Shown here: positions 16,785-23,740 of the stretch, piece by piece
How the letters are laid out: each line of letters starts with the position of its first letter
How positions within the stretch are numbered: position 1 is the stretch's first letter
NCBI GenBank assembly: GCA_041493035.1
Contig: JBGPYB010000003.1
Coordinates: 4,863 to 68,862 of the forward strand
Direction of reading: 5' to 3'
Source of the DNA: JBGPYB01 sp041493035
Lineage (GTDB): Bacteria; Acidobacteriota; Vicinamibacteria; Fen-336
DNA: 64,000 nt
Notes under the pieces: model-generated
The model's database searches: none
Told to the model about the DNA's origin: nothing
What the model saw: the letters and a program-made list of their open reading frames with translations, nothing else
Program-made: the position numbers and the translations under genes

Positions 16785-17884
16785 AAAGGCCTCCCAAGGG
16801 CGTTCTCGGCGAGCGCCTCTTGGAGGGCACCGAGGAATGTCTCGTTCTCGGATTCCGACCCGACGCTCACACGAAGGCAGCGAGAGAGGCGAGGATAGGA
16901 GGTCACGTCGCGGACGAGAACACCACGACTTAAGAGAGCCTCGAAAATGCGTTTCGGCTCGGCCTCGAGGAACTCGATCAGAAAGAAATTGGCCCGCGAC
17001 GGATAGACCCTGACTCCGGGTACCTCGCGAAGCCGCGCCGTCAAAGCCTCGCGAGCTTGGATGAGCCGGCGCACAGTGTCGCGAAGGCTCTCCCACTCTT
17101 CGATGGCCGCCCTGGCCGCCAGCTCCGAGAAGAAGTTGAGGTTGTAAGGGAGGCGTGCCTTGTTGACCTCGCGGACAAGGTCGGGGGACGCAAGGAGGTA
17201 TCCGACGCGCCCTCCGGCCAGGCCCATGGCCTTCGAGAAGGTGCGGAGGACGACGAGGTTCGAACAGGTGGCCAGAAGGGGGACGACCGTTTCTCCCGAG
17301 AACTCGTGATAGGCCTCGTCCACAATGACGAGGCCGTCAGATTCCCGGCAGAGCCTCTCGACGGCGGCGGCGGGATAGAGGCTACCCGTCGGGTTGTTCG
17401 GGGAGCAGACGATGGTCACCGGCGCTTCGGCTTCGCGGCGTGCCGCGGCCAGGGCCTCAGTGTCGTATTCCAGCTCGGGTCCAACGCCCACGCGGATGAC
17501 TTCGCCGCCGAGGATGCGGGTCAAGAGCGCGTACAGCGTGAAGGTTGGTTCCGGAATGACGACCCGCGTCCCCGGACCCACCGTGATGAGGAGCAGGGCT
17601 TCGATCAACTCGTTGGAGCCGTTCCCAGCCAGAACTCCGTCCTCTCTCCAGCCGGAGAAGCGCGCGAGCGCCGCAATCAGCTCGCGAGGATCGAACTCCG
17701 GATAGCGAGACCACGGACGCCGCATGGCCTGCTCCACCACCCGGCGCTTGATGGCTTCGGGGAGATCGTACGGGTTCTCGTTCTGGTTGATCTTCACGGC
17801 AGCATTCCGCGCCGCGAGCGTGTAGGCCGCCACGCCCCTCACCGATGGCTTCACGTGGCGGAGAACGTCGTCCTTGACGATCAC
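16781..17884 (-). CDS. hisC: Histidinol-phosphate aminotransferase
   Basis: A 367-residue fold-type I PLP aminotransferase. The PLP lysine is Lys218 in TFSKAMGLAGGR; Asn164 in SPNNPTG and Asp189 in IVDEAYHEF bind the cofactor. NENPYDLP near residue 35 is the typical HisC substrate-entry motif. Enzymes of this family often also transaminate aromatic keto acids, which may matter because no separate aromatic aminotransferase gene is in this superoperon. It starts with GTG in a GTGA overlap with hisD. Confidence 0.95.
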   Translation of the reverse strand: MIVKDDVLRHVKPSVRGVAAYTLAARNAAVKINQNENPYDLPEAIKRRVVEQAMRRPWSRYPEFDPRELIAALARFSGWREDGVLAGNGSNELIEALLLITVGPGTRVVIPEPTFTLYALLTRILGGEVIRVGVGPELEYDTEALAAARREAEAPVTIVCSPNNPTGSLYPAAAVERLCRESDGLVIVDEAYHEFSGETVVPLLATCSNLVVLRTFSKAMGLAGGRVGYLLASPDLVREVNKARLPYNLNFFSELAARAAIEEWESLRDTVRRLIQAREALTARLREVPGVRVYPSRANFFLIEFLEAEPKRIFEALLSRGVLVRDVTSYPRLSRCLRVSVGSESENETFLGALQEALAENALGRPL

Positions 17885-19209
17885 CCCGCCCTCCCCGCGC
17901 CCCGCCGGACACGGCGATCACCGGTCACGAACCGAGTCACGACGCTCTCAGCGTGGCCGACGAACCCCTCGGCTCGTGCCACGGCCACTATTCCATCGGC
18001 CACAAGGCGAAGACTGTTCTTCGTCATCGTCACGACGCTCTGTCGCCGCTGGAAGTCCCGCACCGAGAGAGGCGAGGCGTACCGCGCCGCGCCGCCCGTC
18101 GGCAGTACGTGGTTCGGGCCGATGCCGTAGTCCCCCACCGCGACCGGCGCGTGTCTTCCCACGAAGACCGCCCCCGCCACGATCCGCTTGGCTACGGTGC
18201 CGGATCGTCGCGTCATGACCTCGGCGTGTTCCGGCGCGAGGGCGTTCACCGCCGCGATCCCTTGCTCAAGGTCCTTCGCCAGAACGATAGCGCCGTTTCG
18301 ATCCAGCGCACGCCGCGCCGCCGCGACGTTCGCCACTGACGGAAGCCCCGCCTCGACCCGGCGCCGGACCTCGGCGGCCAGCGTCGCCGAGGGTGTGACG
18401 AGAACGACCGTCTCGTCCCCGCTCCCGTGCTCGGCCTGCGCCAGAAGGTCGGCGGCCACCCAACCCGCGTCGGCCGAGTCGTCAGCGAGGACCACCACCT
18501 CGCTCGGCCCGGCGTCATGGTCGATCTCGACGGCGCCACGCACCTGGCGTTTCGCCGCGGCAACGTAGGCATTCCCGGGGCCGACGATCTTCGCCACCTT
18601 CGAGACGCTCTCGGTGCCGTACGCGAGTGCCGCCACAGCCTGCGCCCCGCCGATCCGAAAGACCGAGGTCTCCACGCCGGCGATGACGAGAGCGGCGGCG
18701 ACGGCGGGGTTCGCTTCGAGCGCGCGGGGTGGCGTGACCACGATGATCCTCGGAACGCCGGCGATTCGGGCCGGGATCGCGTTCATGAGGACCGACGAGG
18801 GATAGGCACCCGCCCCTCCCGGCACGTAGAGCCCTACGGCATCGAGAGGCGCGACCCGTTCCTCGAGGCTCCCTCCCCCGGGGAGCGGTAAACGGAATCC
18901 CGCGGAGCGCTGGCGACGATGGTAAGCCTCCACCCGGCGGGCCATTTGCCGGAGCGCGGCCACCACCGATGGCGCGGCGCGTCGCGCGAGGGCTCGGGTC
19001 TCGGCTGGGGGGAGGCGAAGCGTGCGAGGGGTGAGGCGGACGCCGTCGAACCGCTGCGTGAGACGCACCAAGGCGTCGTCGCCCGATCGACGCACCTCGG
19101 CGAGAACGGCGGCTACCGCCCGCTCCACTCGCCCATCTCGTGCGCCACCGCGAGGCAGGGAGGCGACGTAGAGATGCCACGCGGCGGTACCGAAGCGCAG
19201 CGTCTTCAC
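17881..19209 (-). CDS. hisD: Histidinol dehydrogenase
   Basis: A 442-residue zinc enzyme that oxidises histidinol to histidine in two NAD-dependent steps, the last reactions of the pathway. Recognisable segments are YVPGGAGAYPSSVLMNAIPA, AYGTESV, GPGNAYVAAAKR, DHDAGPSEVV and LAQAEHGSGDE (zinc ligands), with GPNHVLPTGGAARY near the C-terminus. It begins with GTG (19207-19209) overlapping the hisG stop. Histidinol phosphate must first be dephosphorylated by an enzyme encoded elsewhere. Confidence 0.96.
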   Translation of the reverse strand: MKTLRFGTAAWHLYVASLPRGGARDGRVERAVAAVLAEVRRSGDDALVRLTQRFDGVRLTPRTLRLPPAETRALARRAAPSVVAALRQMARRVEAYHRRQRSAGFRLPLPGGGSLEERVAPLDAVGLYVPGGAGAYPSSVLMNAIPARIAGVPRIIVVTPPRALEANPAVAAALVIAGVETSVFRIGGAQAVAALAYGTESVSKVAKIVGPGNAYVAAAKRQVRGAVEIDHDAGPSEVVVLADDSADAGWVAADLLAQAEHGSGDETVVLVTPSATLAAEVRRRVEAGLPSVANVAAARRALDRNGAIVLAKDLEQGIAAVNALAPEHAEVMTRRSGTVAKRIVAGAVFVGRHAPVAVGDYGIGPNHVLPTGGAARYASPLSVRDFQRRQSVVTMTKNSLRLVADGIVAVARAEGFVGHAESVVTRFVTGDRRVRRGAGRAG

Positions 19210-19820
19210 GCGGATGCCCTCCGAAGGGTCTCGAGAAGCCCCGAGACCTCCTGCCTCCGGGCGTGGTAGCTCGCGCGATTGACGATGAGGCGCGCCGATG
19301 ACGCAGCGACCTCCTCCACTGAGACGAGGCCATTCTCCTCGAGAGTGCGTCCCGTCTCGACCACGTCGACGATGCAGTCGGCGAGGCCCAGACCGGGGGC
19401 AAGCTCCACGGATCCGGAGAGCTTCACGACCTCGACCGACACCCCGCGCTCGAGGAAGTAGGCCGAGGCGACACGCGGATACTTCGTGGCCACGCGAACG
19501 GTGGAGGCGCGCTCCGCGCCCGCCGAGGCCCGGGGCCTTGCGAGCACGAGGCGGCAGCGACCGAAGCCCAGGTCCACGGGCTCGTAGACGTCACTCCCCG
19601 TCTCCAGAAGCACGTCACGCCCCGCAATCCCGCAGTCGGCGACGCCGTACTCGACATAGGTCGGGACGTCCATGTCCTTGACGAAGAGGAACCGGAGGCC
19701 GCCCAAAGAGACCACGAGCTTGCGCCCTTCGCCCTCCGGGAACGGGAGGCCCGCCTTCCGGAACAGCGCCTCGGAGCCCGCGAGGAGTTTTCCCTTGGAA
19801 AGGGCCACGGTGAGGCTCAT
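19206..19820 (-). CDS. hisG: ATP phosphoribosyltransferase, short-form catalytic subunit
   Basis: A 204-residue enzyme catalysing the first step of histidine synthesis from ATP and PRPP. Length is that of the short HisG form, which lacks the C-terminal regulatory domain and needs HisZ. VALSKGKLL, DVPTYVEYGVADCGIAGRDVL and the PRPP loop DCIVDVVETGRTL are clear. The neighbouring hisZ, overlapping by ATGA, supplies the regulatory partner, and histidine feedback is expected to act through HisZ. Confidence 0.96.
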   Translation of the reverse strand: MSLTVALSKGKLLAGSEALFRKAGLPFPEGEGRKLVVSLGGLRFLFVKDMDVPTYVEYGVADCGIAGRDVLLETGSDVYEPVDLGFGRCRLVLARPRASAGAERASTVRVATKYPRVASAYFLERGVSVEVVKLSGSVELAPGLGLADCIVDVVETGRTLEENGLVSVEEVAASSARLIVNRASYHARRQEVSGLLETLRRASA

Positions 19821-20941
19821 TGCCTTCCCTCGGAGGGGTCGACGAACCGAACGCGATCACCGGCGGCACGCTTCTGGCGCGCCTTCCGGAGAGCTTGGCC
19901 AATGTCCGCGCCGGTGACGGTCTCGACAGGACTCGTAGGAACCTCGGGGAGCACACCCTGTCGACCGAGAAGCAGTGCGACACGATCCAGACCGAGCATG
20001 AAGCCTACCGCCGGCATGGGACGTCCGAAGCGCCCCAGGAGGGCGTCGTAGCGCCCGCCGCCGCCGACCTCGAAGCCGAGCCCGGGCGCGTAGACCCGGA
20101 AGACGATGCCGGTGTAGTAGTCGAGACCCCGCACCTCGCTGAGGTCGATCGCCACGTGATCGCCGAGGCCGGCGTCCCGAAGACCTTGCGCGACGACGCG
20201 GAGTTCCGTCAGCGAACGCAGGGCGGCCGGAGACGTGGACAGAGCGCGTTCCGCCTCGTCGAGGACGCCGAGCCCGCCGGCGAGAGCGGTGAGGCCGGCG
20301 AGCGCGTTGCCGGCACCCCACGGGGAGAATGCCATGCCGAGGCCATCGCGCACCCCTGTCTCATCCTTGGCCTCGACCCTCTCCCGAAGGATCTCGATAC
20401 GCGCGGCGTCCAAGCCAGATTCCGCCACGAGGCCGCTGAAGATCCCGACGTGGCCGAGGGTCAGCACCCACCCGCCGGCGCCGAGAGCGTCCAGGCACTC
20501 CGCGGCGATCGCAAGTACCTCGAGGTCCGCCGCGGGACCGGGGCCACCCAGGTGTTCCAGGCCCATCTGGAACAACTCGCTCTGCCGGCCTGCCTTCGGC
20601 GGCTCGTAGCGGAGCACTTCCCCCGAGTAGTAGAGCCGAATCGGTGCCGAACGATCCGCCAGCCGCCCCGCCGCGATCTTCGCCAGGAGGCTCGTGAAGT
20701 CTGGACGCAGGGCGAGAAGGCTTCCGTCGCGTCCGACGAACGAGTACGTCTTCGACTCGAGGGCAGAACCGGCGAACACGTCGGCGTAGTCGTAGAGAGG
20801 CGGGATGATCTCTTCGTAGTCCCATCCTTCGAAGACCTCGACGACCCGGCTCTCGATGGCGCGGCGCCGCCGCGCTTCGTCACCGACGAAGCACTGGACG
20901 CCGGGAGGAACCTGGACGAGCCGATGGGACGTGCCGTTCAT
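19817..20941 (-). CDS. hisZ: ATP phosphoribosyltransferase regulatory subunit
   Basis: A 374-residue paralog of histidyl-tRNA synthetase catalytic domains. The class II synthetase-like motif region SKTYSFVGRDGSLLALRPDFTSLLAKIAA is well kept, and RGLDYYTGIVFRVYAPG resembles the histidine A motif. The tRNA anticodon-binding domain is absent, so this is HisZ and not HisS. With HisG it forms the hetero-octameric enzyme. It starts 3 nt after the moeB/thiF-like gene. Confidence 0.94.
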   Translation of the reverse strand: MNGTSHRLVQVPPGVQCFVGDEARRRRAIESRVVEVFEGWDYEEIIPPLYDYADVFAGSALESKTYSFVGRDGSLLALRPDFTSLLAKIAAGRLADRSAPIRLYYSGEVLRYEPPKAGRQSELFQMGLEHLGGPGPAADLEVLAIAAECLDALGAGGWVLTLGHVGIFSGLVAESGLDAARIEILRERVEAKDETGVRDGLGMAFSPWGAGNALAGLTALAGGLGVLDEAERALSTSPAALRSLTELRVVAQGLRDAGLGDHVAIDLSEVRGLDYYTGIVFRVYAPGLGFEVGGGGRYDALLGRFGRPMPAVGFMLGLDRVALLLGRQGVLPEVPTSPVETVTGADIGQALRKARQKRAAGDRVRFVDPSEGRQ

Positions 20942-20944
20942 CCT

Positions 20945-21961
20945 TCAGCTCCCCACGTATTTGGCGTAGAGCGTGCGAGCCTGCGCCGGGTCCTTGACGC
21001 CCTTGACGATGGCGCGACCGTCGCCGAAGACGACGAGGTTGGCCTCTCGCGAGGAGAATCGGACCAGATGCTCGTTGGCGGACACCTCGCCCAGGGCGGC
21101 GAGACGTCCCGCGAGGGCGGGCAGATCGACCCGCGAGCCTCTCGGTGGGCGCACCTGTACCGCGTCGCGACCGCAGAGGAATGCAGCCCCACCCGCTGGC
21201 ACCGAAGTCAGGGAGTCAAAGTGGCCCTCGGTACACGCCGGGCAGGAAGGAACGCGACGCCTGAGGTCCATCACTTCGAAGACCCCCTGCCACAGATCCA
21301 CCGTCACGATTCCAGGCAGCAAGTCTTCGTTTCGTTCAGCCAGGACCTTGAGGGCCTCGCCGGCCTGGATGCCGGCGATCACGTGGACGATCGGCGCCAC
21401 GACGCCGGCCGTGTCGCAGGTCGGGCCCGAGCCCGGAGGAGGCATCTCCTCGAGGACGCAGCGAAGGCACGGGGACACCATGGGCCGAACGAGAAGCGCC
21501 AAGCCGTAGGAGCCGACGCAGGCGCCGTAGATCCACGGAATCCCCTCGCGAACGCAGAAGTCATTGACCAGGAAGCGTGTCTCGAAGTTGTCGGTGCCGT
21601 CGAGGACGAGATCTGCGCCCTTCAGGATCTCGTCGACGTTCTCGGCCGACAGATCGGCCACGACGCCGAGAACCGTCACGTCGGAGTTGACGCGACGAAG
21701 CTTGGTCTCGGCAGCGACGGCCTTCGGCAGGCCACGCGCGACATCCTCCTCGTCGAACAACACCTGCCGCTGGAGGTTCGACTCCTCGACGAAATCGCGG
21801 TCGACCACCGTGAGAGCACCGACTCCGGCGCGGGCCATCGTCTCGGCGAGGACCGAACCGAGCGCCCCGCATCCCACGACCACGACTCGCGACCGGCGGA
21901 TGCGGCCCTGGCCCGCCGGGCCGATCCCGGCGAACAGCTCCTGGCGGGAGTAGCGGCTCAC
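20945..21961 (-). CDS. ThiF/MoeB/HesA-family E1-like adenylyltransferase
   Basis: A 338-residue E1-like enzyme that adenylates the C-terminal glycine of a ubiquitin-like sulfur carrier (ThiS, MoaD or similar). VVVGCGALGSVLAE (about residue 30) binds ATP, DGTDN at 121 follows, and zinc is held by Cys165/168 and Cys240/243. The catalytic Cys is Cys182 in TCDTAGVV. A roughly 65-residue C-terminal tail ending in GVKDPAQARTLYAKYVGS is typical of 339-residue ThiF/MoeB proteins. It starts with GTG in a GTGA overlap with aroDE and has AGGAGG upstream. No carrier protein gene is nearby, so the partner is unknown, and so is its connection to histidine or aromatic synthesis. Confidence 0.85.
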   Translation of the reverse strand: MSRYSRQELFAGIGPAGQGRIRRSRVVVVGCGALGSVLAETMARAGVGALTVVDRDFVEESNLQRQVLFDEEDVARGLPKAVAAETKLRRVNSDVTVLGVVADLSAENVDEILKGADLVLDGTDNFETRFLVNDFCVREGIPWIYGACVGSYGLALLVRPMVSPCLRCVLEEMPPPGSGPTCDTAGVVAPIVHVIAGIQAGEALKVLAERNEDLLPGIVTVDLWQGVFEVMDLRRRVPSCPACTEGHFDSLTSVPAGGAAFLCGRDAVQVRPPRGSRVDLPALAGRLAALGEVSANEHLVRFSSREANLVVFGDGRAIVKGVKDPAQARTLYAKYVGS

Positions 21962-23430
21962 TGCCCCTCCTGCATCAGGAAGAGGGCGGCGGACTTCATG
22001 ACCTGGACGGGCGCCTCGAGTCCAGTCCACGTCTCGAACTGCGCCACAGCCTGCGCCATGAGCATCTCAAGGCCGCCCACGATCGGGCATCCGGCGGCCT
22101 TCGCCTCGCGCAGCAGGCGCGTCTCGAGAGGGTCGTAGACCATGTCGAAGACCACCGATCCACTCCGATGCAGCTCCGCCGGAACGGGCGTCTCGTCGGG
22201 AGCGGAAGCCGAGCCCACGGGGGTCGCGTTGACGAGGACATCCCAGGTGCGGCCTCGGATTTCGGCGAGAGGGGCGTGAGCGCAGCCGACAGCCTGTCCG
22301 ACAGCCGCCGCCTTGACCTCGTCCCGCGCCAGGATCGTGACTCGAGCCCCCTTCCCGCGAAGAGCCAGGGCCGCGGCCCGGGCCGCCCCGCCGGCTCCCA
22401 GCACCACCACGTTCTTCCCTTTGAGATCGATGAGCTTCTTGAGGGGAGCCGTGACGCCGATGCCGTCCGTGGTCGATCCGCGAAGAGCTCCGTCCTGGAC
22501 GAGTACGGTGTTGACGCTTCCGCAGAGCGCGGCGGCCTCCTCGATCTCTTGGAGATGCTGGAGCATCCCGGTCTTGTAGGGGCGCGTGACGCTAAAGCCA
22601 GCGAGATCGAGTTGCGGCAGCGCCGCCACGAACGGCTCGAGGGCCTCGGCCTGCAAGGGAACGTAGACGGCGTCGAGATGCCGGGCTTCGAAAGCGCGGT
22701 TGTGGAGGATCGGCGAGAGACTGCGGGTGACGTCGGAACCGAGCACGCCGTAGACCTTGGTGGACGCAGTGACCTCTCGGACGCGATAGAGGTCCGCCAT
22801 GAGGGCCGCCGTCAACTGCCCCGGCGCCGCTTCCGCCCCCGGCGCCGCGGCCGCGTAGGTGAAAGGGGACCCATGGCGACCCGCTGCGACACGCGTGATG
22901 AGCCCCATCGGCCCCATGGCCAGGGCGATCAGGGGCTTCCCTCCCCCTTGGGTCATCCGCCGGGCGAAGTCGATGAGGCGGCCGACGTCGGCGATCGACC
23001 GCGGCGTCACGGCGATCTTCACGATATCGGCTCCCTTCGCGCACATCCGCGCGTACAGGTCGTCGAGATTCTCGGGGGTTCCCTCGAAGTCGTGGTAAGA
23101 GAGAACGAGGCCGTTTCCCGATTTCTCGATGATGACGTCCAGGAACTCGGCGCGGTATTCGACGTCCACGTAGTCGAAGCCCCGCTTCACCGCTTCGAGG
23201 AGCATCATCCTCCGCCGCGTCTCGGTGTCCGTCCATCGCCCCCCCTCCTTGGAGGAGCGGCACGTGAAGAGAAGCGGCTTGGTGCGGGATCGCAGGATCG
23301 TGAGGAGGTCGAGGTCGAGGATCATGTCCCCGCGGATCTCGAAGAGGTCGGCGAGCGGAGCGAGGTCCACCATGCGGTCGATGACCGCTTCCGTTGTCTC
23401 CTCCGTCAAGCTCACACAGATCTGCGTCAT
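21958..23430 (-). CDS. aroDE: Bifunctional 3-dehydroquinate dehydratase (type I) / shikimate dehydrogenase
   Basis: A 490-residue fusion catalysing steps three and four of the shikimate pathway. The AroD half (about 1-215) has the Schiff-base Lys138 (DIVKIAV), His113 (SYHDFEGTP) and EIRGDMI. The AroE half (about 225-488) has SRSLSP-type substrate binding at 235-240, NTVLVQDG and the NADP loop GAGGAARA. The same order is found in plant DHD/SHD enzymes and in some bacteria. It is the first structural gene behind the attenuator. Its ATG (23428-23430) lies only 6 nt past the terminator U-tract, and the nearest Shine-Dalgarno-like AGAGG is about 17 nt away inside the terminator stem, so translation may also depend on RNA folding. 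Confidence 0.95.
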   Translation of the reverse strand: MTQICVSLTEETTEAVIDRMVDLAPLADLFEIRGDMILDLDLLTILRSRTKPLLFTCRSSKEGGRWTDTETRRRMMLLEAVKRGFDYVDVEYRAEFLDVIIEKSGNGLVLSYHDFEGTPENLDDLYARMCAKGADIVKIAVTPRSIADVGRLIDFARRMTQGGGKPLIALAMGPMGLITRVAAGRHGSPFTYAAAAPGAEAAPGQLTAALMADLYRVREVTASTKVYGVLGSDVTRSLSPILHNRAFEARHLDAVYVPLQAEALEPFVAALPQLDLAGFSVTRPYKTGMLQHLQEIEEAAALCGSVNTVLVQDGALRGSTTDGIGVTAPLKKLIDLKGKNVVVLGAGGAARAAALALRGKGARVTILARDEVKAAAVGQAVGCAHAPLAEIRGRTWDVLVNATPVGSASAPDETPVPAELHRSGSVVFDMVYDPLETRLLREAKAAGCPIVGGLEMLMAQAVAQFETWTGLEAPVQVMKSAALFLMQEGQ

Positions 23431-23436
23431 AGGGAC

Positions 23437-23472
23437 AAAACAAAAAGCCTCTTCAGGATTCCCTGAAGAGGC
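23437..23472 (-). terminator. Intrinsic terminator (attenuator, segments 3:4) before aroDE
   Basis: On the minus strand an 11-bp perfect stem (arms 23462-23472 and 23447-23457) with a 4-nt loop is followed by five T, one G and four T (23437-23446). It ends 6 nt before the aroDE start codon and downstream of the leader peptide, which is the position of a transcription attenuator, not of an end-of-operon terminator. Confidence 0.93.
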
Positions 23473-23502
23473 CTCGTTGCCCTCGTTCGATCTCTCCAGG
23501 AA
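23459..23502 (-). promoter_or_regulatory. Predicted antiterminator (segments 2:3), exclusive with the terminator
   Basis: On the minus strand the segment 23502-23492 (TTCCTGGAGAG) can pair over 11 bp, including two G-U pairs, with 23470-23460 (CTCTTCAGGGA). The second segment overlaps the 5' arm and loop of the terminator, so both structures cannot exist together. The adjoining bases 23492-23484 are the exact reverse complement of leader codons 21-23 (23577-23569). That 9-bp pairing would enclose segment 2 in a loop and block the antiterminator. I found this by eye; no free energies were calculated. Confidence 0.75.
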
Positions 23503-23520
23503 CCCCGTTCCGCTGCCGCG

Positions 23521-23540
23521 GCCGGGCCTCCTGGCCCGGC
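23521..23540 (-). promoter_or_regulatory. GC-rich hairpin just after the leader peptide stop, possible polymerase pause site
   Basis: An 8-bp stem (GCCGGGCC with GGCCCGGC, loop of four) begins one base after the leader stop codon. A stable hairpin here could pause RNA polymerase until the leader ribosome arrives, the usual role of the first hairpin in amino-acid attenuators. It would sit inside the loop of the predicted 1:2 pairing and is compatible with it. Confidence 0.55.
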
Positions 23541-23541
23541 G

Positions 23542-23637
23542 CTAACGATGGTAGCGGTGGTGATGACGGATCGAACGCCAAGGCCACACGACGCCCGAGT
23601 GATCATAGTGCCCGGCCGTCGCAGTGGTCGAAGTCAT
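23542..23637 (-). CDS. Leader peptide with His, Trp and Tyr control codons (31 aa)
   Basis: The ORF runs from ATG 23635-23637 to TAG 23542-23544. Of 31 residues, six are His (10, 13, 25-27, 30), two Trp (18, 20) and two Tyr (11, 29). The end reads WPWRSIRHHHRYHR; there is no Phe or Cys. Codons 21-23 (Arg-Ser-Ile), lying exactly between the Trp pair and the three His codons, are segment 1 of the attenuator. A ribosome stalled at Trp18, Trp20 or His25-27 would cover it. Only a weak GAG-type ribosome site precedes the ATG, and the untranslated leader is about 12 nt. This matches leader peptides of trp and his operons but combines them. A longer in-frame reading back to 23748 crosses the promoter and is unlikely. 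Confidence 0.85.
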   Translation of the reverse strand: MTSTTATAGHYDHSGVVWPWRSIRHHHRYHR

Positions 23638-23655
23638 TGAATGTCTCGAACCGCG

Positions 23656-23685
23656 ACTATAGGGGCTCCGCCCGGGCGGTGTCAA
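23656..23685 (-). promoter_or_regulatory. Superoperon promoter, sigma70-type
   Basis: On the minus strand TTGACA (23680-23685, perfect) and TATAGT (23656-23661) are spaced by 18 nt. Transcription should start near 23649, about 12 nt before the leader peptide. The spacer contains a 12-nt perfect palindrome CCGCCCGGGCGG (23668-23679), which could be an operator or simply GC-rich chance. Confidence 0.85.
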
Positions 23686-23740
23686 GGGGCGGACGAGCGC
23701 CGCAGTTGCCCCGACCGCTCGATCGTTGTAGGGTCGAGAC

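Noticed and set aside
19820..22138. Long plus-strand ORF of 772 codons opposite hisZ, the E1-like gene and aroDE
   Set aside because: It runs antisense to three strongly conserved genes, its composition is that of high-GC shadow frames (Arg/Asp/Gly-rich), and it has no recognisable domain.
23437..23740. T-box or amino-acid riboswitch before aroDE
   Set aside because: No T-box sequence or specifier-loop arrangement is visible, and the leader contains a translatable peptide with stalling codons, which explains the terminator better.
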